5,771 nt of DNA from Desulfobacterales bacterium (GTDB lineage Bacteria; Desulfobacterota; Desulfobacteria; Desulfobacterales; RPRI01). The notes beneath the pieces are model-generated. The model made no database searches, was not told where the DNA came from, and saw only the letters and a program-made list of their open reading frames with translations. The DNA lies in contig JAGVOC010000427.1 of assembly GCA_020052975.1 (NCBI GenBank), positions 1-5,771 on the forward strand. Reading direction: 5' to 3'. The translations under genes and the position numbers were made by a program. Shown here in pieces: positions 1-4,476 of this stretch. Within the stretch, counting starts at the first letter, position 1; each line of letters starts with the position of its first letter.

Positions 1-106
1 AAGTTCGGCATGAAGTCTATAGGGGTGTCTTTGATCGTATATGCGAGCTTGAAAGAGAAGGGGTGATATATCTCAAACTTTGTTGTATGGGAAAATGCAG
101 CGGCAT
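1..106 (-). pseudogene. N-terminal fragment of a possible retropepsin-like aspartic protease, apparently frameshifted, cut by left edge
   Basis: On the minus strand an ATG at 106-104 overlaps the stop of the DUF5678 gene as TGATG, an arrangement typical of translational coupling. From this ATG the frame reads MPLHFP and then an unconvincing stretch ending at a TAG at about 20-18. One frame over, from about position 89, the sequence stays open to the edge and reads HTTKFEIYHPF, then KLAYTIKDTPIDFMPN. Joined by a one-base shift near 88-92, the two frames give a continuous MPLHFP-(Y)TTKFEIYHPF start. From memory, this resembles the N-terminus of clan AA retropepsin-like proteases often encoded beside DUF5678 genes. 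The expected catalytic D-[ST]-G would lie just beyond the left edge, so the key residue cannot be seen. Alternatives are a sequencing error, an intact gene in one frame, or chance. A short plus-strand open frame (1-66) was also seen and not preferred. Confidence 0.4.
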
Positions 107-297
107 CAGAAGATTTGCACCATACCTTTCTTGGGAACATAAAAAACCACGGGTTCCTTTACACCCTTCTCTTTTGCCTCGTTAAAGGCCTTGCCCGGTT
201 CGCTTCCGTAGCTGACGACTTTTCTGTCTTTAAAAGATCTTGTAGCTACATACTGGCCACCGTATTTTTCACTGTCTTTTAATAAAACCCGATTCAC
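106..297 (-). CDS. Small DUF5678-type protein, 63 aa
   Basis: A compact soluble protein with no signal peptide or membrane segment. The pattern is KYGGQYVATRSF (residues 11-22), then a KVVSYG segment (26-31), a short helix with AKEKGVKEPVVFYVPK (41-56) and a short tail. The GxYVA...VVxxG...A...G.K.PVVFYVP arrangement is what I recall for the DUF5678 family, whose biochemical function is not established. A TTG six codons upstream would also open the frame, but it lies ahead of the Shine-Dalgarno, which would then be translated. The GTG at 297-295 sits 6 bases after AGGAGG and is preferred. The gene stops in a TGATG overlap with the next minus-strand frame, suggesting a coupled pair. Family assignment is by motif recall, not by search. 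Confidence 0.72.
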   Translation of the reverse strand: MNRVLLKDSEKYGGQYVATRSFKDRKVVSYGSEPGKAFNEAKEKGVKEPVVFYVPKKGMVQIF

Positions 298-300
298 ACA

Positions 301-310
301 ACACCTCCTT
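301..310 (-). promoter_or_regulatory. Ribosome binding site of the DUF5678-type gene
   Basis: The minus strand reads AAGGAGGTGT, almost a full anti-Shine-Dalgarno complement, 6 bases (AGGAGG core) ahead of GTG at 297. It decides the start in favour of GTG over the upstream TTG at 315, which would place the site inside the reading frame. Confidence 0.85.
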
Positions 311-325
311 ATCAAACTGTAACCG

Positions 326-354
326 ATTTTCTTCTATATTGTCATATTTGTCAA
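326..354 (-). promoter_or_regulatory. Candidate sigma-70 promoter for the DUF5678-type gene
   Basis: On the minus strand a perfect TTGACA (354-349) is followed after 17 bases by GAAAAT (331-326, 4 of 6 to TATAAT). Transcription would start near 320 with a leader of about 20 bases containing the ribosome binding site. A better-looking TATAGA (338-333) lies only 10 bases from the TTGACA, so the -10 choice is uncertain. Confidence 0.38.
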
Positions 355-397
355 GCTTCGCTTTTTTCTGAATGATAACTTATTTCTTCCTGCCGGT

Positions 398-651
398 TCA
401 TTCTTTTTGAAGCAGGTACCGGAGCCAGATCTCGCCGGTTCCCGTTTTTGAGGCATTCCTGGAGAAATCGAGAAGCCGGAAGCCAAGCGAGGCAAAGATG
501 GATTTCAGGTCTTCATGCTGAAAAAGATAAAAAAATTCGGCAAGTTCGTGGGACCTCTCAAAACCCAAAAAGGTGATAAAAATGAGGAGGGATCGATATT
601 GAAGGTTCGCTCAAAGTACTTACTGTGGTTTTCCCGGTAGAAATCTTTCAT
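398..651 (-). pseudogene. Class I SAM-dependent methyltransferase remnant, internally deleted
   Basis: Two pieces of one protein family lie in different minus-strand frames. From an ATG at 651 the first reads MKDFYRENHSKYFERTFNID, then PSSFLSPF (to 568). This is the N-terminal helix seen in small class I methyltransferases just before the SAM-binding motif. From 565, in a second frame, it reads GFERSHELAEF, then FYLFQHEDLKSIF, LGFRLLDFSR and TGTGEIWLRYLLQKE before a stop at 400-398. This matches the family's strand-2 acidic GFERS segment and its C-terminal domain end. The glycine-rich DVGCGSG motif and most of the Rossmann core, expected between and after these pieces, are absent. About 84 codons remain where the family usually has roughly 200. 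The gene looks dead through at least two internal deletions and a frame change. Homology is by recall; the frame break is visible directly. Any original upstream start may differ from this ATG. Confidence 0.72.
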
Positions 652-863
652 ATCCCGAAGAGTTTCCGCAAGGCTGAGTTTTTTATCTATTGTTTTAAGC
701 CGTTATATTTTTTTTGCTTTTTAACCGGATTTTGTCAAAGGATATTTGAAAAGGCGATTCAGAAATCTGGGGGCAGTATCTGGGATATCCTTTATATTTA
801 CAGTTTAGAATCTGAATATATTATTGGCATCAGGCATGCCAGAAAAAGGAAGAGTAGATGCTA
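652..863. other. Non-coding stretch, AT-rich, no gene recognised
   Basis: No frame in this stretch on either strand has convincing protein character or a ribosome binding site. A minus-strand TTGACA occurs at 738-733, but the nearest TATAAC is 25 bases away, so no promoter is called. The only structured site is the palindrome at 825-841. Confidence 0.6.
825..841. repeat. Perfect short inverted repeat, TGGCAT-N5-ATGCCA
   Basis: Six-base arms, TGGCAT (825-830) and ATGCCA (836-841), flank CAGGC. It could be a protein-binding site or a weak hairpin. Because of its symmetry, both strands also show GG-N10-GC spacing as in sigma-54 promoters (TGGCATGCCTGATGC on the minus strand), but with mismatches to the consensus. 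No intact gene lies suitably downstream on either strand, so function is unknown. Confidence 0.4.
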
Positions 864-905
864 AATCGGCCAGGGGGTTTGAAAACGCCCTGGCCGATTC
901 TTTTT
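864..905. terminator. Strong hairpin terminator downstream of bamA, possibly bidirectional
   Basis: A perfect 12-bp stem, AATCGGCCAGGG (864-875) with CCCTGGCCGATT (888-899), encloses a 12-base loop. On the plus strand it is followed by CTTTTTCG, a proper T tract. On the minus strand, the direction of bamA, it is followed only by a short TTTAG, so the tail is weaker there. It lies 27 bases beyond the bamA stop and is the only hairpin suited to end that transcript. It would also block transcription entering the operon antisense from the left. Confidence 0.72.
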
Positions 906-926
906 CGTTGGCGCATATGCTGCGGA

Positions 927-2063
927 TTATTTTTTGGGTTTTCCCATCACTTCCGCGAACATATCCATATCCCAGGTCTTCATATCCGCGATATTCTGAC
1001 GGAATTTGATAAAGTCGACTGTGTCCTGGCCGGTGATCTTTTTTGTGTTGAAAGCGCCAAAACCGAGGAAGGCCTCACCGCCCATATTAGCAGCAAGCCA
1101 ATGCCGGTGGGAGTTTTTCATCGTGTCCCAGAAGAATTTTTTCTTCTGGCGGATACTATCAATGGACTCGATCAGACATCCGGGGAAAAGGTTGGCAAAG
1201 GTCCAGGCTATTTTATTCACTTCCTTGTCAAGCAGCTCAAAATCGGAATTAGGCTGATGTACTTTCACTAATTCCCGTGCCTCTTTTAAGGCATCCCCTT
1301 TCTTGTATTCGCCATAGACGATCTCACCATCTTCAACATACTTGTCGGTTATAATCATCGGGTTGCGCATCCATTTGCCGTCTATTTTCAGGACGGGCAC
1401 GCACTTGCTGATAAGGTTTTTTGCCTTCATCTTATAGGCCGACCACATTTCACAGGAGACGCAGTTCCACATAGCGTCTTCAATGGAAAGATACCAAGGC
1501 AGAAAATCGGAAGCGCCACCCACCGGAGCGGAGCCGTGCTTTGGGCCGGCCTGTCCATAAATTGCAAGATCTGATGAAATCGCAAGATCACATGCCATTC
1601 CGATTTCCTGGCCTCCGGCAACACGCATGCCGTTAACCCGGCAGATAACCGGTTTTTTGCAGGCCAGAATCGAATCTACCATATGATTGAAGAGTTCCAT
1701 ATACTGGCCGTACTCATCGCATCTTAAGCTGTAGAACTCACTGTATTCCTTGGTATTTCCACCTGTACAGAAAGCAAAAGGCCCTGTGCCGGTAAATACG
1801 ACGGCTACAACGCTTCTGTCCAGCGAGGCATTTTCAAAACCTGCTATAACACCCTTGACCATTTCCGTTGTGTAGGAATTATACTGGTTGGGATTATTCA
1901 GGCGAATCCATGACACGAACAGTTTATCAATTACTTTTCCATCCGGGCCGGTTAGGGGACGTTTTTCATAAACGACGCAAGGAGCTTCCGTGCCCCAGTG
2001 ACCACTGGTATGCAGGGAATGATCTTTGGGTTCATTTTCTCTGGGCATCCATTCTAAAGCCAT
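927..2063 (-). CDS. bamA: 6-oxocyclohex-1-ene-1-carbonyl-CoA hydrolase (ring-opening hydrolase BamA/Oah), 378 aa
   Basis: A cytoplasmic crotonase-superfamily enzyme of anaerobic benzoyl-CoA degradation. It adds water to 6-oxocyclohex-1-ene-1-carbonyl-CoA and cleaves the ring C-C bond, giving 3-hydroxypimelyl-CoA. Family-typical blocks are NPNQYNSYTTEMVK (57-70), VVFTGTG (88-94), FCTGGNTKEY (98-107, first oxyanion-hole loop), CRVNGMRVAGGQEIGMACDL (141-160, second loop) and AGPKHGSAPVGG (172-183). The C-terminus carries MGGEAFLGFGAFNTKK (327-342). Length matches known Oah/BamA proteins (about 375-380 aa), well above ordinary enoyl-CoA hydratases. The ATG follows AAAGGAGA (2078-2071) at normal spacing. 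It is the second gene of an operon, 39 bases after had, whose product is its substrate. A hairpin lies beyond its stop. The hydrolase is the standard marker for anaerobic aromatic degraders. No missing key residue was noticed. Confidence 0.95.
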   Translation of the reverse strand: MALEWMPRENEPKDHSLHTSGHWGTEAPCVVYEKRPLTGPDGKVIDKLFVSWIRLNNPNQYNSYTTEMVKGVIAGFENASLDRSVVAVVFTGTGPFAFCTGGNTKEYSEFYSLRCDEYGQYMELFNHMVDSILACKKPVICRVNGMRVAGGQEIGMACDLAISSDLAIYGQAGPKHGSAPVGGASDFLPWYLSIEDAMWNCVSCEMWSAYKMKAKNLISKCVPVLKIDGKWMRNPMIITDKYVEDGEIVYGEYKKGDALKEARELVKVHQPNSDFELLDKEVNKIAWTFANLFPGCLIESIDSIRQKKKFFWDTMKNSHRHWLAANMGGEAFLGFGAFNTKKITGQDTVDFIKFRQNIADMKTWDMDMFAEVMGKPKK

Positions 2064-2102
2064 AATCTTATCTCCTTTACTTTATATGATGTTAAAACTG
2101 CA

Positions 2103-3212
2103 TTAAAAATCAGGTGTCAGGACGATCCTCTTCGCCGGAGAGCCCGCCTTGTGCACTTCCGCAAAGGTCTGGGCGATCGTACTCATGGGACGTGTTTCCA
2201 CGAAGGGGACCATATCGATTTTCTTCGACAGAACCATGTCTAAAACAATCGGATAATACTCGGGCAGACATCCCCAGCTTCCCAGAATATCGGCATCGAA
2301 GGCCATCAGCCGTCCGATGGCATATTCCGTCTTGGCAAGACCAAAGCCTACAACGATCAGCTTGCCGGTAAACCCGAGCAGTGCAAGTGCGATCTCCTGC
2401 CCGCTCTTCACGCCGGTAATTTCAAAGATCTTCCATCCGAAGTTAGGCAGTTCATTGCTTTTGCAGAGGCCTCTGAAATCCTTGGAAACGGCGTTAGCAT
2501 CCTTGTCAGTGGAGTTGATAACGAAGTCAGCCCCGAACTTAAGAGACCTTTCCAGCTTTTCCTTATTGCGGGCAATACCGATTACGGTCTTTGCTCCGAG
2601 AGCCTTGGCAACCTGCCCCATATACTGACCCACTCCGCCCGTAATCCCGATAATGATAACGTTGTCGCCGGGCTGCAGGCCGGCCCGCTTAGCCGCCTGA
2701 TAAGGCGTGGTGGCGGCATCGGCCACTACGGCCAGGTGGGCCAGCGGAAAGTCTCCCCGGTTCTTCACTTCACAAAGATCAACGCTGGGTACGGGTATGT
2801 GACTGGAAAAGCCTCCGTATAGCCCCAGACTGTTGCCCGGCATTTTTTGCGCAAGGCACCTGTTGCCTCTTCCGGTTTTACACAGGATACATTGCCGGCA
2901 TGGCATCACCGCCGGAATAATCACTTCCTTGCCGACCCATTTTTCATCACCCGCTACGACCGTGCCAGATATCTCATGACCAAGAGTAAGGGGAGGTTTC
3001 GATACGGTGGGAACGCCGTCGTAAAAATAGCCCAGGTCAGTGTGGCATACTCCACACCCTGCAACTTCCACCAGAACCTCGCCGGCCTTCAATGCCGGAA
3101 CAGGTATCTCCGTTTTTTCGATTTTCCCCGGTATGGTTTCACCAGTTTCCTTATTCCGTGAAGTTGGTTGTACCATTTGCCACGTCAAGATTTTATCAGG
3201 TATAGTTGCCAT
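2103..3212 (-). CDS. had: 6-hydroxycyclohex-1-ene-1-carbonyl-CoA dehydrogenase (Had/BamQ), zinc-dependent, 369 aa
   Basis: A medium-chain zinc alcohol dehydrogenase that oxidises the hydroxyl of 6-hydroxycyclohex-1-ene-1-carbonyl-CoA to the 6-oxo compound, the substrate of BamA encoded 39 bases downstream. From the chosen start, GCGVCHTD (52-59) gives the catalytic zinc cysteine C56, and GHE (78-80) gives H79 and E80. C105, C108, C111 and C119 form the structural zinc site. GITGGVG (189-195) is the Rossmann glycine motif. Length fits the family (about 368 aa). The open frame extends 11 codons further upstream, but the ATG at 3212 with AAGGAGGA just ahead matches the usual MATIPDK-like start. 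Residue 214, normally acidic in NAD-dependent members, is alanine followed by arginine (IGIARNKEKL, 211-220), which may affect cofactor choice. Function is supported mainly by family resemblance plus the bamA neighbour. This family is also called BamQ or BzdX. Confidence 0.91.
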   Translation of the reverse strand: MATIPDKILTWQMVQPTSRNKETGETIPGKIEKTEIPVPALKAGEVLVEVAGCGVCHTDLGYFYDGVPTVSKPPLTLGHEISGTVVAGDEKWVGKEVIIPAVMPCRQCILCKTGRGNRCLAQKMPGNSLGLYGGFSSHIPVPSVDLCEVKNRGDFPLAHLAVVADAATTPYQAAKRAGLQPGDNVIIIGITGGVGQYMGQVAKALGAKTVIGIARNKEKLERSLKFGADFVINSTDKDANAVSKDFRGLCKSNELPNFGWKIFEITGVKSGQEIALALLGFTGKLIVVGFGLAKTEYAIGRLMAFDADILGSWGCLPEYYPIVLDMVLSKKIDMVPFVETRPMSTIAQTFAEVHKAGSPAKRIVLTPDF

Positions 3213-3217
3213 TTTGT

Positions 3218-3225
3218 TCCTCCTT
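3218..3225 (-). promoter_or_regulatory. Ribosome binding site deciding the had start
   Basis: The minus strand reads AAGGAGGA, with a few bases (ACAAA) before ATG at 3212. It lies inside the longer open frame that begins at 3245, so it argues for the internal ATG. Confidence 0.85.
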
Positions 3226-3262
3226 AAACATTTTGAAAATCTCAATGGATAATATCGTCTCT

Positions 3263-3287
3263 TGATGGACTTTCCACGAGTCCATCA
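3263..3287. repeat. Hairpin resembling the terminal motif of the right-edge repeat
   Basis: TGATGGACT (3263-3271) and AGTCCATCA (3279-3287) form a perfect 9-bp stem around a 7-base loop. No T run follows on either strand, so it is not a terminator. Read on the minus strand (TGATGGACTCGTGGAAAGTC) it closely resembles the left end of the repeat starting at 5674 (TGACGGCTTTGTAAAAAGTC). It may be a solitary end of the same repeat family, or an element in the had leader about 50 bases before the start codon. Confidence 0.55.
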
Positions 3288-3320
3288 TTGTAAGTAATAA
3301 TTTATTAACATCTGCAAGCT

Positions 3321-3338
3321 ACATTCTAATTACAATGT
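3321..3338. promoter_or_regulatory. Candidate operator palindrome in the divergent region
   Basis: ACATT-C-TAATTA-C-AATGT is symmetrical except for the C/C pair within each half, giving an 18-base dyad of the size bound by dimeric regulators such as the TetR or MarR types. It lies just downstream of the candidate minus-strand -10 (3345-3340), where a bound protein would cover the start of had transcription. No regulator gene is in the window, so the binding protein is unknown. In AT-rich DNA such a dyad could be fortuitous. Confidence 0.4.
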
Positions 3339-3339
3339 G

Positions 3340-3369
3340 ATTGTTAATTTCAGTCGGTAAAAAAGTCAA
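3340..3369 (-). promoter_or_regulatory. Candidate sigma-70 promoter for had-bamA
   Basis: On the minus strand TTGACT (3369-3364) is followed after 18 bases by AACAAT (3345-3340, 4 of 6 to consensus). Transcription would start near 3333 and give a leader of about 120 bases containing the palindrome and the 3263-3287 hairpin. The weak -10 keeps confidence low. Confidence 0.33.
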
Positions 3370-3484
3370 GAAAAAAATATACTTAAGGGTTAACAGGTCC
3401 GGGGTGAAGAGCCACATATCCTTATATATAGAGAGGCATTTTTAGCACTGACGTGAACCCAAACAGAATATGATAATTTATATC

Positions 3485-3513
3485 TTGACTAAACATTGTA
3501 GCTTTATTATAGC
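3485..3513 (+). promoter_or_regulatory. Candidate sigma-70 promoter for the dehydrogenase-thiolase operon
   Basis: TTGACT (3485-3490, 5 of 6) is separated by 17 bases from TATAGC (3508-3513, 4 of 6). It points to the dehydrogenase gene and would give a leader of roughly 185 bases. An overlapping TATTAT (3505-3510) has only 14-base spacing. Confidence 0.42.
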
Positions 3514-3696
3514 TTAACGTTGTCTTAGTTTATGAAGGGCCTTTATTAATGTTTTAGAGTTCAGCTTCAAATAACTTATTGAAACAGCTTGGATTTAATT
3601 TGATCGGATGTTTTTCAAAAATCTCGGTACAGGCTGCCGATTACGTATTTGATGCCGAGTTTATGGACGCAGTTGTTGTAAAACCAAATAATAAAC

Positions 3697-3703
3697 GGGA
3701 GGG
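3697..3703 (+). promoter_or_regulatory. Ribosome binding site of the short-chain dehydrogenase
   Basis: GGGAGGG, with only 3-4 bases between the GGAGG core and ATG at 3707. The spacing is shorter than usual, but no other start fits the family's N-terminus. Confidence 0.65.
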
Positions 3704-3706
3704 ACC

Positions 3707-4456
3707 ATGCTTCTTCATGGTAGAAATGCAATTGTCACGGGAGGCTCTCAAGGCATCGGAGCCGCAACTTCCATCGAGTTCGCAAAAGAAGGCGCAAATG
3801 TCTGTCTTCTTTACCGAAAGCATGAGGAAGAAGCTTTAAGGCTTGCGGATGAAATCCGTAAAATGGGGCGAAAGGCGCTTCCTCTTCAGTGCAACATCGC
3901 CTCATTCTCAGAGGTTGAAAACGTTGTAAAAACAGCATTAAAGGAGTTTGGAAGGATTGACATACTTGTCAATAATGCGGGAATGAACTGGGACAGTGTG
4001 TCATGGAAAATGACCGAGGAACAGTGGGACAAAGTAATAGAGGTCAATCTCAAGGGATATTTCAATTTCACTCGCCATACAGCTCCTTTATTCAAAGACC
4101 AGAAGTATGGTAAAATAATAAATGTCACATCAATAAACGGGATGCGGGGAAAATTCGGTCAAACAAATTATTCTGCTTCAAAAGCCGGAATAATCGGGTA
4201 CACAAAAGCTGTAGCCAAGGAACTTGGCGCTTTCGGCGTTAACGTTAATGCAGTTGCGCCAGGCCTGATTGAAACATCCATGCTGAAGGATTCGGAAGCC
4301 CGCGATAAAATAGTCGATATGGCCATGAATGAGATTGTATTAAAGCGGGTCGGCCTGCCGGAAGATGTTGCAAATTTAATAGTATTTCTATCATCAGACA
4401 AAGCAAGGCATATCACAGGTGAAGTTATAAAGGTGGATGGAGGTCAGTACATTTAA
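3707..4456 (+). CDS. Short-chain dehydrogenase/reductase, FabG-like, probable 3-hydroxyacyl-CoA dehydrogenase, 249 aa
   Basis: A complete classical SDR of typical length (about 250 aa), cytoplasmic. Seen in the sequence: cofactor motif TGGSQGIG (11-18), NNAG (89-92), and the catalytic tetrad N114, S142, Y155 and K159 (YSASK 155-159). It also has PG at 185-186 and the usual C-terminal ITGEVIKVDGG (236-246). YRKHEE after strand 2 (36-41) is the kind of basic loop often linked to NADP(H). The usual Asp of the adenine-binding D-V motif is N63 (CNIAS, 62-66). The family includes 3-oxoacyl-ACP reductases and acyl-CoA beta-oxidation dehydrogenases. Because a thiolase follows after 20 bases and had-bamA is divergent, oxidation of a 3-hydroxyacyl-CoA, possibly 3-hydroxypimelyl-CoA, is a reasonable inference. 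A role in fatty acid synthesis, or as a BbsD-like dehydrogenase of benzylsuccinate-type oxidation, cannot be excluded. The start is set by family alignment and the purine-rich site ahead. Confidence 0.88.
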   Translation: MLLHGRNAIVTGGSQGIGAATSIEFAKEGANVCLLYRKHEEEALRLADEIRKMGRKALPLQCNIASFSEVENVVKTALKEFGRIDILVNNAGMNWDSVSWKMTEEQWDKVIEVNLKGYFNFTRHTAPLFKDQKYGKIINVTSINGMRGKFGQTNYSASKAGIIGYTKAVAKELGAFGVNVNAVAPGLIETSMLKDSEARDKIVDMAMNEIVLKRVGLPEDVANLIVFLSSDKARHITGEVIKVDGGQYI

Positions 4457-4476
4457 ACAGGCAAAGGAAACAACAT

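Larger units (their letters stand above)
3213..3706. other. Divergent intergenic region, AT-rich, no gene
   Basis: A 494-base spacer separates the minus-strand had-bamA operon from the plus-strand dehydrogenase-thiolase operon. It is rich in A/T runs and has no frame with protein character. A plus-strand frame from 3579 runs into the dehydrogenase gene out of frame and is not credible. The region holds candidate promoters for both directions, an operator-like palindrome at 3321-3338 and a hairpin at 3263-3287. A wider 7-base inverted pair, ATTAACA (3304-3310) and TGTTAAT (3342-3348), brackets the palindrome. No GG-N10-GC sigma-54 site was found here. Confidence 0.7.

Noticed and set aside
1..185. 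Plus-strand frames at the left edge (one stopping at 64-66, one at 183-185)
   Set aside because: The longer one runs antisense to the DUF5678-type gene. Neither has a visible start or a recognised family. The minus-strand coupled gene explains the stretch better.
625..1271. Plus-strand open frames of 61-137 codons across the bamA 3' end and the gap before it
   Set aside because: They overlap bamA antisense or AT-rich non-coding DNA, lack ribosome binding sites, and have no recognisable protein character.
3263..3287. Rho-independent terminator between the divergent operons
   Set aside because: The stem is good, but no T tract follows on either strand and no gene ends there.
3357..3369. Second copy of the repeat end (GGTAAAAAAGTCA) in the intergenic region
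   Set aside because: Only the A-rich GTAAAAA-GTCA part matches and the orientation does not pair with the 3263-3287 hairpin. In AT-rich DNA this is likely chance.
3579..3839. Plus-strand frame of 86 codons leading into the short-chain dehydrogenase
   Set aside because: It overlaps the start of a well-supported dehydrogenase in another frame, starts at a TTG without a ribosome binding site, and its second half is a shadow of that gene.
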